The translations under genes and the position numbers were made by a program. From Candidatus Avelusimicrobium gallinaceum (GTDB lineage: Bacteria > Elusimicrobiota > Elusimicrobia > Elusimicrobiales > Elusimicrobiaceae): 64,000 nt of DNA. Within the stretch, counting starts at the first letter, position 1, and each line of letters begins with the position of its first letter. The DNA is taken from contig CALUYH010000008.1 in NCBI GenBank assembly GCA_944324965.1, forward strand, positions 1-64,000, in the 5' to 3' direction. This document shows, piece after piece, positions 1-7,955 of this stretch. The notes under the pieces are model-generated. The model was not told the origin of the DNA. It ran no database searches and saw only the letters and a program-made list of their open reading frames with translations.

Positions 1-2
1 TG

Positions 3-1097
3 GTCCGCTCGGTAAAAGCCGCACGCGAAAAAGCCCCCAAATGCATTTGGTGCGGACGCACTATCACCGACGAAAACCAATACACCAAATGTCCGCAGGA
101 CCCCGACGTGCTCTGCTGCCCGGGCAAACAAACCGCTGCCCCGGCCGCTACCTGCGTGCGCTGTGGGGAAACCTACCACCGCGGCCAACACTGCAAAGCC
201 GCCGATTACAACGCTTTGTGCACCACCCAAGCGGAAGAAAAGCAACCGTCTTCTTCCGGCCGCGTAGACAATCCGTTTTTTAAAGGCGGCGACCCGCACA
301 ACGACGCCAATTACGAAAAATGCCGCACCTGCGGAGAACCGATTACCGATGAACGCCTCTACCGCCGCTGCCCGCAAGATCCGGATGTAGTGTGCCTGCC
401 CGCGCCGAAAGACGTTTCCAAGGATTACACCTGCTACCGCTGCGGTAAAAGTTTCCGCCCCGGCCAACACTGCAAAGCCGCCGATTACAACGCTTTGTGC
501 ACCACCCAAGCGGAAGAAAAGCAACCGTCTTCTTCCGGCCGCGTAGACAATCCGTTTTTTAAAGGCGGCGACCCGCACAACGACGCCAATTACGAAAAAT
601 GCCGCACCTGCGGAGAACCGATTACCGATGAACGCCTCTACCGCCGCTGCCCGCAGGACCCCGATATATATTGCCGCCCTGAAACCCAACCGAAGGACAG
701 CCGCTATCACTCCAATAATCCGTATTACAAAGGCGGGGACCCGGCCGACCCAGCCAACTATAAAACCTGCCAATGGTGCAAGCAACCCATCACGGATGAA
801 AGATACGGCCGTGCCTGCCCCAAAGACCCGGATGTCCACTGCCTGCCCGCGCCGAAAGACGTTTCCAAGGATTACACCTGCTACCGCTGCGGTAAAAGTT
901 TCCGCCCCGGCCAGCACTGCTCCGCGGCCGATTACAATGCTTTCTGCGCCAAAGACGCCGAACAGGAAAAAGCGTTAGAAAAAGCGGAACAACAACGCCG
1001 GGAACAAGCCGCCAAAGCGTCTCGTTGCCCCAAATGCGGCGCAAAATACTCTATTGACGAAATCTACGACGGTGTTCCCCACATTTGCCACAAATAA
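3..1097 (+). CDS. Cys-rich zinc-ribbon repeat protein (5' end outside window)
   Basis: The frame is open from base 3, so the start and any signal peptide lie upstream; a GTG at 108 is internal. The protein is a chain of small Cys modules. Four A modules read KCxxCGxxITDExxYxxCPQDPDVxC and three B modules read TCYRCGKSFRPGQHCxAADYNALC, followed by a C-terminal module RCPKCGAKYSIDEIY ending HICHK. Linkers NPFFKGGDPHNDANYE separate them. Paired CxxC knuckles suggest zinc-ribbon or rubredoxin-like folds. The next gene has the same modules behind a clear signal peptide, so this protein is probably exported too. It contains an exact internal DNA duplication. I recognise no known family and assign no function. 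Confidence 0.8.
   Translation, partial: VRSVKAAREKAPKCIWCGRTITDENQYTKCPQDPDVLCCPGKQTAAPAATCVRCGETYHRGQHCKAADYNALCTTQAEEKQPSSSGRVDNPFFKGGDPHNDANYEKCRTCGEPITDERLYRRCPQDPDVVCLPAPKDVSKDYTCYRCGKSFRPGQHCKAADYNALCTTQAEEKQPSSSGRVDNPFFKGGDPHNDANYEKCRTCGEPITDERLYRRCPQDPDIYCRPETQPKDSRYHSNNPYYKGGDPADPANYKTCQWCKQPITDERYGRACPKDPDVHCLPAPKDVSKDYTCYRCGKSFRPGQHCSAADYNAFCAKDAEQEKALEKAEQQRREQAAKASRCPKCGAKYSIDEIYDGVPHICHK
182..655 (+). repeat. Exact 195-bp tandem duplication, 279-bp period
   Basis: Bases 182-376 recur without a mismatch at 461-655. The period of 279 bp equals 93 codons, so each copy adds one B module plus one A module in frame. The copies diverge immediately outside. Absence of even synonymous changes implies recent duplication or ongoing gene conversion. 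Confidence 0.9.
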
Positions 1098-1852
1098 CCG
1101 GCAGAGAATTTTAAAAAGGCCTATTTTCTAAATAGGCCTTTTTTATGTTTTCAATTAGGTCCAAAGACTCTTTTTTGGACCCTATTTTTTTATCATACTA
1201 AAGGTAAGCAGTAAACTTTTGTAGCCAATGGAGAAATCTATGAAAAAACTGTCTGTCCTTCTGTTGTTAGCAGTTGCCGTTTGTGTTGCACCGGCCGCAT
1301 ACGCCCAACGCCTTGCAGGGAGCGGCCCGAAACCGATTGAAAAATGGTCCGATCCGTTAAAGAAGAAAGATGATATGCAAAAATTTGGCAATAACATCAT
1401 CCGCCAAGTACAAAAAGCCCAAAAGGCCTATGAACAACAAGCCAAGGCCAAAGAGCAAAACAAGGAATTCTTTAAAGAGGCGGCCGAGAAAATCTCTTTT
1501 TCCACGCTTGCAGATCACGAATCTCAACCCAGAGAACAAGATACCGACCGCAACCCTTATTTTAAAGGCGGCGATCCGCACAACGACGCCAATTACGAAA
1601 AATGCCGCACCTGCGGGGAACCGATTACCGATGAACGCCTCTACCGCCGCTGCCCGCAGGACCCGGATGTAATGTGCCTGCCCGCGCCGAAAGACGCTTC
1701 CAAGGATTACACCTGCTACCGCTGCGGTAAAAGTTTCCGCCCCGGCCAGCACTGCTCCGCGGCCGATTACAATGCTTTCTGCGCCAAAGACGCCGAACAG
1801 GAAAAAGCGTTAGAAAAAGCGGAACAACAACGCCGGGAACAAGCCGCCAAAG
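863..1852 (+). repeat. 155-bp identical tract shared by neighbouring genes (863-1017 and 1698-1852)
   Basis: The last B module and following Glu/Lys/Gln-rich linker of the first gene (863-1017) are base-for-base identical to 1698-1852 in the second gene, offset 835 bp. Flanks differ. This supports tandem gene duplication with conversion between paralogues. Confidence 0.85.
1113..1144 (+). terminator. Rho-independent terminator
   Basis: The stem GGCCTATTT/AAATAGGCC is flanked by an A-run and a T-run just after the stop at 1097. Confidence 0.85.
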
Positions 1853-1932
1853 ATTCCGTCTGCCCCAAATGCGGCGAAGAATACTCTATTGACGAAATCT
1901 ACCACGGCGTTCCCCACACCTGCCATAAATAA
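1240..1932 (+). CDS. Secreted Cys-rich zinc-ribbon repeat protein
   Basis: A 230-aa protein starting at ATG 1240, chosen because GGAG (1230-1233) sits 6 nt upstream; an in-frame ATG at 1228 overlaps that site. Residues 1-22 form a Sec signal peptide ending AAYA-QR. A Lys/Glu/Gln-rich helical stretch (about 25-90) follows, then linker NPYFKGGDPHNDANYE, one A module (CRTCGEPITDE...CPQDPDVMC), one B module (CYRCGKSFRPGQHC...C), a charged linker, and the CPKCGEEYSIDEIY...HTCHK tail. It looks like a one-unit version of the upstream protein. Its own terminators on both sides suggest an independent transcript. Metal binding is inferred from the CxxC pairs; function is unknown. Confidence 0.85.
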   Translation: MKKLSVLLLLAVAVCVAPAAYAQRLAGSGPKPIEKWSDPLKKKDDMQKFGNNIIRQVQKAQKAYEQQAKAKEQNKEFFKEAAEKISFSTLADHESQPREQDTDRNPYFKGGDPHNDANYEKCRTCGEPITDERLYRRCPQDPDVMCLPAPKDASKDYTCYRCGKSFRPGQHCSAADYNAFCAKDAEQEKALEKAEQQRREQAAKDSVCPKCGEEYSIDEIYHGVPHTCHK

Positions 1933-1947
1933 CCGGCAGTAAATTTT

Positions 1948-1980
1948 AAAAAGGCCTATTTTCAAAATAGGCCTTTTTTT
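1948..1980 (+). terminator. Rho-independent terminator, near copy of the one at 1113
   Basis: The stem is GGCCTATTTT/AAAATAGGCC with a T7 tail. It is almost identical to the terminator of the preceding paralogue, so the duplication unit included the terminator. Confidence 0.85.
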
Positions 1981-2006
1981 CTAAAAAACTTGGGTCCAAA
2001 GGCCCT

Positions 2007-2034
2007 TTGCAAAACCGTTCATTTTGACTACACT
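2007..2034 (+). promoter_or_regulatory. Putative sigma70-type promoter for the gene at 2078
   Basis: -35 TTGCAA (2007-2012), 16-nt spacer, -10 TACACT (2029-2034). The following GAGGTAAG resembles the sequence ahead of the previous paralogue. Confidence 0.45.
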
Positions 2035-2077
2035 AGAGGTAAGGGAAGTAGGAACATTACAGATTTACGGAGGAAGG

Positions 2078-2743
2078 ATGAAAGCAATTTCTAAAATGCT
2101 AGTTGCATTAACCGCAGTTGTTTTGGCCGCGCCGGCTTTTGCCCAATCGCGCGACCCGCACGCCGGCGAACAGTGGTCCTTGGGTGCCAAAGCCGACAGC
2201 CAGTTGGAACGCTCTATCGTAAGAGCTGCGCAAAGCTCGCAGCAGCGCCACGATGAAGGTCTGCTCCACCAGGCCGAAGCCCTGTTGCAAAAAGACCGGG
2301 ATGACCACGACGGCTACGCCAAGCACACCTTGGAATACTATTACGACTTGCTTAAATCCGGCCGCCAGCCGGCGGGCGAAGCCGTTACCACGCCCGACCG
2401 CGACCCTGCCTTGCTCCACCAGGCCGAAGCCTTGCTGCAAAAAGACAGAGAAGAACACGACGGATACGCCAAACACACGCTGGACTATTATTACAAGGTC
2501 GTATCGGAACAGGGCGCAAAAGCCGCTCCCGCCAAAAAGACCGAATACTGCATTTACTGCGGGAACCCGATTGTGAAAGACTACCAAAAATGCCCGGCGC
2601 AGGAATTGGCTCCGTGCCGCTCCACCTGCCCCGATTGCGGGAAGGATTTAAACAATCCCAAACACTTGATTAACGGGGAACACCGCTGCCGCTTTAAAAC
2701 GCGCATCACGCCCGTAGCCCCCAAAACTCAAGAAAACAAATAA
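2078..2743 (+). CDS. Secreted protein with duplicated HQAEALLQKDR repeat and C-terminal zinc-ribbon-like module
   Basis: ATG 2078 is preceded by a strong GGAGGAAGG; the longer frame from 2024 lacks a site. The signal peptide covers residues 1-23 (ending AFA-QS). Two imperfect repeats of about 45 residues each contain LLHQAEALLQKDR, then HDGYAKHTLxYYY. A Cys-rich tail has CIYCGNPIVKDYQKCP, CPDCGKDLNN and a final HRCRF. It is the third consecutive gene for a Cys-rich protein, though its N-terminal repeat differs from the others. Family unknown; structural metal binding by the tail is inferred. Confidence 0.8.
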   Translation: MKAISKMLVALTAVVLAAPAFAQSRDPHAGEQWSLGAKADSQLERSIVRAAQSSQQRHDEGLLHQAEALLQKDRDDHDGYAKHTLEYYYDLLKSGRQPAGEAVTTPDRDPALLHQAEALLQKDREEHDGYAKHTLDYYYKVVSEQGAKAAPAKKTEYCIYCGNPIVKDYQKCPAQELAPCRSTCPDCGKDLNNPKHLINGEHRCRFKTRITPVAPKTQENK

Positions 2744-2751
2744 GTTTTTTA

Positions 2752-2777
2752 CCCCGCCTGACCAGGCGGGGTTTTTT
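2752..2777 (+). terminator. Rho-independent terminator
   Basis: A CCCCGCCTG/CAGGCGGGG hairpin is followed by T6 directly after the stop at 2743. Confidence 0.85.
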
Positions 2778-2891
2778 ATGTCCTTTTTGCCTGCCAAAAA
2801 ATAATATACCGCACCTGCCAAAAAAATGTACAATAAAAAATTGTTGGTTGCTCCCTGTACCCGAATCTATACGCTTCCAACAAGAGGACTT

Positions 2892-4241
2892 ATGATTCAA
2901 AGAAATGCTGAAGAAAAGGAAAAAATTAAAGAAATTTTGGCGGCGGCCGAACGCAATAATATCCAAATCATTAAGCTGTGGTTTGTGGATATTTTGGGGA
3001 ATTTAAAGTCGCTCTCTCTTTCGTACCGGGAATTTGAATACGCTATGAATGAAGGTATGGGGTTTGACGGTTCGTCCGTGGAAGGGTTTGCCCGCTTGTA
3101 TGAATCGGACCTGGTGGCCCTGCCGGATTTGGACACGTTCCAGATGTTTCCGCCCGATTTGACCGGCGCGCCGATTGCCCGCTTCTTCTGCGATATTAAA
3201 ACTACCGACGGGGAGCAATTTGAAGGGGACCCGCGCTACATCTTGAAAAAGAACCTGGCCGAAATGAAAAAAGCCGGCTTTGACCAATTTATGGTCGGCC
3301 CCGAGCTGGAATACTTCTATTTTAAAGACAACAAACACCCCGAAACGCTGGATTGCGGCGGCTACTTTGACACCATCCCGCTGGATTCTTCCTACGCCGT
3401 ACGCCGCCAGACGATGCAAATGCTGGAAAAGCTGGGCATCCACGTGGAATACTCCCACCACGAAGTAGCCCCCTCCCAGCACGAAATTGACCTGCGCTAC
3501 GACGAAGCGATGAAAATGGCCGACCAGGTCATCACCTACCGCACGGTCGTCAAGCAAGTGGCGGCGTTAAACGGGATGTATGCCACCTTTATGCCCAAGC
3601 CGTTGGCCGGGGTGAACGGCAGCGGTATGCACGTGCACCAATCGCTGTTTGCCAACGGTTCCAACGCGTTTTTTGACGCCAAGGACCCGCTGTACCTTTC
3701 CAAAACCGCCCGCCACTATATTGCCGGCATTTTGGCCAACGTAAAGGAAATCTGCTCCGTTACGGACCAGTGGGTAAACTCCTATAAACGCCTGGTGCCG
3801 GGCTTTGAAGCCCCCGCCTACATCGCCTGGGGCCGCAAGAACCGCAGCGCGCTGGTGCGCATTCCGCAAGCCAAACAGGGCAAACCCAATGCCACCCGCA
3901 TTGAATGCCGCTTCCCGGACCCGGCCTGCAACCCGTATTTGGCCTTTGCCGTAATGCTGGGCGCCGGTTTAGACGGCATTAAACGCAAGCTGGAAGCGCC
4001 GGCCATGACGGAAGAAAATATCTTCCAGATGACGCCGGAAGAACGCAAAAAACGCGGAATTGATACGTTGCCCGCCTACCTGTACGAAGCCGTGAACTGC
4101 ACGCGCCATTCGGAACTGGTACGCAAAGTGCTGGGCGAACATACGTTCAACAAATTCATTGCCAACAAAGACATTGAATGGGACAACTACCGCACCCACG
4201 TGTCCAGCTACGAATTGGAGAAATACCTCTCCGTACTGTAA
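2892..4241 (+). CDS. glnA: Glutamine synthetase, type I
   Basis: A 449-aa enzyme condensing glutamate and ammonia to glutamine with ATP. ATG 2892 is chosen because AGAGGA lies 5 nt upstream; an extension to 2826 has no such site. Signatures are GFDGSSVEGFARLYESD in the N-terminal beta-grasp domain, the metal-binding VGPELEYFYF, the ammonia/glutamate site NGSGMHVHQSL, KRLVPGFEAP and NRSALVRIP. The length of about 450 fits the GSI-alpha subgroup, and I see no clear NLYDLPP adenylylation motif, so regulation by adenylylation is unlikely (inference). It is monocistronic between two terminators. A TACAAT at 2829-2834 could be its -10 box, but no convincing -35 is visible. Confidence 0.96.
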   Translation: MIQRNAEEKEKIKEILAAAERNNIQIIKLWFVDILGNLKSLSLSYREFEYAMNEGMGFDGSSVEGFARLYESDLVALPDLDTFQMFPPDLTGAPIARFFCDIKTTDGEQFEGDPRYILKKNLAEMKKAGFDQFMVGPELEYFYFKDNKHPETLDCGGYFDTIPLDSSYAVRRQTMQMLEKLGIHVEYSHHEVAPSQHEIDLRYDEAMKMADQVITYRTVVKQVAALNGMYATFMPKPLAGVNGSGMHVHQSLFANGSNAFFDAKDPLYLSKTARHYIAGILANVKEICSVTDQWVNSYKRLVPGFEAPAYIAWGRKNRSALVRIPQAKQGKPNATRIECRFPDPACNPYLAFAVMLGAGLDGIKRKLEAPAMTEENIFQMTPEERKKRGIDTLPAYLYEAVNCTRHSELVRKVLGEHTFNKFIANKDIEWDNYRTHVSSYELEKYLSVL

Positions 4242-4256
4242 GGTTATTTTGACACC

Positions 4257-4286
4257 AAAACCCCGCTCTAACGAGCGGGGTTTTTT
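4257..4286 (+). terminator. Rho-independent terminator of glnA
   Basis: CCCCGCTC-TAAC-GAGCGGGG is followed by T6, 20 bases after the glnA stop. Confidence 0.9.
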
Positions 4287-4569
4287 ATATGCAACCCTAT
4301 CGGGCTTTTGGCAGCGGGCGTATACAAAGGCCCGGCCGCACAAAAGCCCCACATAGGGCTTTTAAGCGGACTAATCACCTTTCCGGCCCAACCCTCGGCC
4401 ACGCCAGCACCCGCCAGCCCAAGTGAGGTTTTGACTCATAAAATTGCCTTCCTGCGTGGCCTCGTGCCGGCCCCCACACGGTGGAGGAGGGGTGCCCGGA
4501 TTTTCTCGTGCCGGAACTATTCAAGTATCCCCTTTCCTTGTTCCACCGCTCTCAAGCCATTAATGGGGC
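4287..4569. other. Intergenic region without a convincing gene, possible structured RNA
   Basis: The only long frame here (4308-4817) has no signal or family resemblance and runs antisense into the next gene. GGCCACGC (4398-4405) is complementary to GCGTGGCC about 55 bases on. A TCGTGCCGG octamer-plus recurs near 4462 and 4506, and AAAAGCCC...GGGCTTTT near 4340-4362 forms a weak hairpin. I could not match this to RNase P, tmRNA, SRP or 6S RNA by eye. Confidence 0.3.
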
Positions 4570-4598
4570 AAAAAAAGGCCCCCTTTTACAGGGGGCCT
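4570..4598 (-). terminator. Rho-independent terminator of the 4620-5822 gene
   Basis: Read on the minus strand: AGGCCCCC, loop, GGGGGCCT, then a T7 run. Confidence 0.85.
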
Positions 4599-4619
4599 GA
4601 AAACAACTCATTTCAAGAA

Positions 4620-5822
4620 TTAATCAGCTGCCACGCACCGCAGGATTTTGCCAGTGCCACCGATCTTCGGTTCATACGTATAATCCGTTTCAGAGCACAG
4701 GGCACCCGTAGCAATTGCCGGGTCCGAGCTGTGGCATTCAGCAGAAGTCGTACTACCCATACAAGCCGAATCTCCGAAATTCGTTCCGCACGGGCAGAAG
4801 CACATTTGCTGCACTAATTCAGCACCGCAGCCGGAAATAGAAGCCGGCTCTTTCAAACAAACATAGGAACAGGAGGGAGACGAAGGATCACAGTTCGTAT
4901 CGCACAGTGCCTGATCCGTCGTGCCCGTCGGGCAATCTTTAATGCCGTTATACGGGTTGGTATAGGTGGTTTTCACTTTTCTTACGTCCCCTCTATACGG
5001 ATTGCGCTTCATATTCCAACCGCACATCCCGCAGTCCGGTATGATTTCAAAATCTTGTACCTGTGTAATTTCATCTGCATACGTATAAAATACGTTAGAA
5101 GAATGATCCACTTTTTGTTTCCCGTAATTATTGCGTACAATATAGGAAATACCACCGCACTTTTTGGCGGCTTGCACCGTTTTGATTTCCGGTTTAAACT
5201 TATAGGTCGGGTCCGTAATTTCTACCGAGCCGCCCACACTCTTTAACAAGTAAGACGTATAAGAACCGCCCGATTCCTGGCAGTTGCCTTTGTCATCACA
5301 GACATAGTCCTTGTTGTAGATATTGCTCCATTCCAATTCTTCCCCGGAGCCTTGGTTGATCGTTTGCACTTTGCCGGGAATCGTCAAGTTCGTCGTTTTC
5401 GCCCCTTGCAGCATCACGTCATTGGTGTACAAGGTATTGGTCACGTCACTTTTCGGTTGGGAAGCAGACCCAAAACCCACCTCATTGGCCATCAGCCTGC
5501 CACCCTTAATGGAACCGCCGCCATACATCAATACGCTCGTGGCAATTCGGTACTCCGGCACGTTTCCGCCCATCGTAGTAGAAGGCTGCAATACCAGGTT
5601 GCTCACGTAAGCATTGGCCCCGTTGACCGTCATCCGGCCTGCACCTACGCGGGTGTTACAAAAGTTCACAATGGGTGCTTCGGCATACACCAGCGGGTGG
5701 ACGGCCTCCAGCTGGGCAAACGTCCCCACCGGGGAAGACAAGGTGGTAATAAACTTCATTTCTTCCGCGTTGCCCACGCAAACGCCCATCGTTAATAAAA
5801 ATAATACGAGAAGTTTTTTCAT
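4620..5822 (-). CDS. Secreted Cys-rich protein, unknown function
   Basis: A 400-aa protein with signal peptide (residues 1-19, ending GNA-EE) and a strong GGAGGAG ribosome site. The middle is beta-rich and low in Cys. The C-terminal half holds many Cys: CGMCGWN, CPTGTTDQALC, CSYVC, CFCPCGT, and others to a terminal CVAAD. Many Cys in an exported protein suggests disulfides. Architecture (short signal, AEE start, glycine-rich middle, Cys-rich end with CPCGT/CPSGT-like turns) resembles the frameshifted gene at 47.1-48.3 kb, so the two may be paralogues. It lies just after the T4P operon but has its own promoter-like -10 and terminator. No known domain recognised. Confidence 0.75.
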   Translation of the reverse strand: MKKLLVLFLLTMGVCVGNAEEMKFITTLSSPVGTFAQLEAVHPLVYAEAPIVNFCNTRVGAGRMTVNGANAYVSNLVLQPSTTMGGNVPEYRIATSVLMYGGGSIKGGRLMANEVGFGSASQPKSDVTNTLYTNDVMLQGAKTTNLTIPGKVQTINQGSGEELEWSNIYNKDYVCDDKGNCQESGGSYTSYLLKSVGGSVEITDPTYKFKPEIKTVQAAKKCGGISYIVRNNYGKQKVDHSSNVFYTYADEITQVQDFEIIPDCGMCGWNMKRNPYRGDVRKVKTTYTNPYNGIKDCPTGTTDQALCDTNCDPSSPSCSYVCLKEPASISGCGAELVQQMCFCPCGTNFGDSACMGSTTSAECHSSDPAIATGALCSETDYTYEPKIGGTGKILRCVAAD

Positions 5823-5877
5823 ATTTTTACTCCTCCTTTTACAGGAAACATAACCGCCTATTTTCGTTTATTAATAT

Positions 5878-5883
5878 ATTATA
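5878..5883 (-). promoter_or_regulatory. Putative -10 box for the 4620-5822 gene
   Basis: TATAAT on the minus strand, about 55 nt before the start codon. No clear -35 is seen. Confidence 0.35.
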
Positions 5884-5920
5884 CGCATTAGAATGCAAAT
5901 TTTCCAGGCTTATTTTGCTA

Positions 5921-7498
5921 TTATTTATCCGCCCAGCGCCAGAAGTTATCTTCAAAATTGGCAATGGTGTTGTAGCGATACGCGCGGCCCAAGGCTTTTT
6001 CCACCGAATAAGGCTGATAGACCGTTTTGCCGCGGGAATCTTTTTGCAAGAACCCCGTCGTCGGGTTGCGCACGGCCTCGCCCTGGGACAGAAGCCGCGT
6101 GAATTGTTCAAACTGCATCCGGTTGGAAGGGGAGGCTCCGCCCGCCGGGTTGAGCAAAAAGCGCACCATTACATACGCCTGGAAGTACCAATCCTGCGTT
6201 TTGCCCTGCCCTTCGGCCGTAGACAAAGACCCTTCCTGCATAAATTCTGCAAACGGCACCAAATAGAGCGGTTTGCCCGGGCGTTTGGACGTCAGTTTTT
6301 TGGCCGAGCCGAACATAGAAGAAGAACCAAAGGTGGCCACTTCGGTGGACGGGTCCCGCTGGAAGTTAAGCGTTTTAAAATCGTTATTCCACGGACCGCC
6401 TTTCAGCCCGTTGTAGGCTTGGTCTTCCATCAATACGGCCAGGCCTTCATCCAGCCAAGTGGGCGTCATAATGCGGCCGGTTTTGTGGCTGTCAAAAAAT
6501 TGCTGTGTAAAAATATGCGTTAGTTCGTGCGTAAAAACTTCTTTTAATTCCTGGTTTTTGCCCGGCTCGTCGTACACGACGATTTCCCCCCGCGTGGGGT
6601 AAGCCAAGGCGCGCGTCCAGGCTTTGGCGTTGGGCTCGTGGCGCAGGTAGGATTGATAATCCTGATACACAAACACCCGCACCCGGTTGGACATCATCCA
6701 CGGAATAAAGCGGCGCAGCGTTTGATAGGCCGATTCAAACGTCATCGCCATATTGGAAGAGCTGATTCCGCTGGTGCGCTTTTGCGTGTAGATATCAAAA
6801 TGCGTGCTTTTGGAAGGCACCCACGTTACACCCGGGCGGTAGGCATTCGGGTTAAATTTTTTATTGGGGGCCGGCACCGTAGCCGGGCGGTTTTTAGCGG
6901 CAGACGGCGGAATTTTGCGTCCAACCGTTTGGATGGCCTCTTTGGATTTTTCCAGCATTTTTACGGCGTATTCCAGCTCGGCGTCCGCTGCGGCGTCCTC
7001 CGTTGCGGTTTCGGCGGCCGCGTCTGCCTGCTGCTGGGAAGATTTCGGCAACAAGGCGTTGGATTTTTCTATATCTTTTTCCAGTTCGGTGGGCTTGACC
7101 GGCTGTTTGGCCGTGGCAGATACGGCTTTGGCGGCCGGGGCCACCGTGGTTTGCACACTTTTTACCGTTCCGTCCATTTCAAGCGGCATATCCAGCGTGT
7201 TGGCCGGGAGAACCGCTTTGGGGGCGGCGATGGCCGTCGTCGTAGAAGCGGCAGCCGGCTTGGGAGCGGCCGCGGCCGGCTGATTCACCGCCGGAGCCGT
7301 AGAAACACCCGTTGCCACGCCTGCCACGGAAGACGAGGTTTGCAACGATTTTTTTAATAAATCGATATTGGATTGCGGCGTTTGCACCGCGGTAGAAACC
7401 CGTATAGACGGCGACACATCCGGCGCGGCCGACTGCCGCTGCCCCCACACGGGCAAGCCTATCACTGCTGCCAATAATGCTACCGCTATTTTTTTCAT
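5921..7498 (-). CDS. Exported metallopeptidase-like protein (peptidase MA type), last gene of the T4P operon
   Basis: A 525-aa protein with a Sec signal (1-20, ending VWG-QR). Residues about 20-215 are Ala/Pro/Thr/Val-rich low complexity. From about 218 a globular domain begins (THFDIYTQKRT). It carries zinc motif THELTHIFTQQF (HExxH near residues 323-327) and downstream WLDEGLAVLMED, whose Glu is the usual third ligand of the gluzincin/peptidase MA fold. The catalytic set appears intact. It begins 19 bp after the PilX-like stop, so it is probably co-transcribed with the pilus genes. A role in trimming secreted or pilus proteins is inference; the substrate is unknown. Confidence 0.8.
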   Translation of the reverse strand: MKKIAVALLAAVIGLPVWGQRQSAAPDVSPSIRVSTAVQTPQSNIDLLKKSLQTSSSVAGVATGVSTAPAVNQPAAAAPKPAAASTTTAIAAPKAVLPANTLDMPLEMDGTVKSVQTTVAPAAKAVSATAKQPVKPTELEKDIEKSNALLPKSSQQQADAAAETATEDAAADAELEYAVKMLEKSKEAIQTVGRKIPPSAAKNRPATVPAPNKKFNPNAYRPGVTWVPSKSTHFDIYTQKRTSGISSSNMAMTFESAYQTLRRFIPWMMSNRVRVFVYQDYQSYLRHEPNAKAWTRALAYPTRGEIVVYDEPGKNQELKEVFTHELTHIFTQQFFDSHKTGRIMTPTWLDEGLAVLMEDQAYNGLKGGPWNNDFKTLNFQRDPSTEVATFGSSSMFGSAKKLTSKRPGKPLYLVPFAEFMQEGSLSTAEGQGKTQDWYFQAYVMVRFLLNPAGGASPSNRMQFEQFTRLLSQGEAVRNPTTGFLQKDSRGKTVYQPYSVEKALGRAYRYNTIANFEDNFWRWADK

Positions 7499-7516
7499 AC
7501 TGGTTGATCCGCCCGA

Positions 7517-7945
7517 TTAAAGGGTATCCCCTTCAGAAGAAATGGTATACACCAATTCACACTTCCTGCCGCCGTCTTCCTCGGGGGACGAGGTGGTAAA
7601 TTCCGCCGTCACGGTATATGCATTGCCGTTCACGGTCATGTTGCATTCGTGCGTTTTGACCGAGTTGGCAGTAGAACAAGCACTCGTTACGTTATTGGAT
7701 CTGCAATACATAATGCATTGGCTCATATCGCGGGCAAAAGCCTCCGGGCTTTTAATGGACCAAATGGTATTTACTTCCGCCATGCACGAGTTTACCAACA
7801 TCTGGGCCGATACGGTCCGGCGCGTTTTGCGCGCGGCCGTCGTGCGGGATAAGCTGGCGCGCAGCAACATCGTGGCCATCCCGGCTAATACAGCCGTAAT
7901 CAGCAATACCTGCAACAACGCTGCACCTTTTTTATTTTTCCACAT
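7517..7945 (-). CDS. PilX/GspK-like minor pilin
   Basis: A 142-aa protein starting MWKNKKG-AALLQVLLI followed by a hydrophobic helix. The position after the cleavage glycine is Ala and the +5 residue is Gln instead of Glu. Lack of Glu5 is typical of GspK/PilX-class components that cap the pilus tip. Cys pairs (CMAE, CIMYC, CSTA, CNMTV, CELVY) suggest disulfides. It follows the PilW-like gene in the usual V-W-X order. PilX is inferred from order plus Glu5 loss; sequence identity to named PilX is not established. Confidence 0.75.
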   Translation of the reverse strand: MWKNKKGAALLQVLLITAVLAGMATMLLRASLSRTTAARKTRRTVSAQMLVNSCMAEVNTIWSIKSPEAFARDMSQCIMYCRSNNVTSACSTANSVKTHECNMTVNGNAYTVTAEFTTSSPEEDGGRKCELVYTISSEGDTL

Positions 7946-7955
7946 ATTGCGCCCC

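Noticed and set aside
4340-4362. Weak hairpin read as a second glnA terminator
   Set aside because: The stem is short and a strong terminator already lies at 4257-4286.
4308-4817. Plus-strand ORF of 169 aa
   Set aside because: Runs over a terminator and antisense into a better-supported secreted-protein gene; composition is not protein-like.
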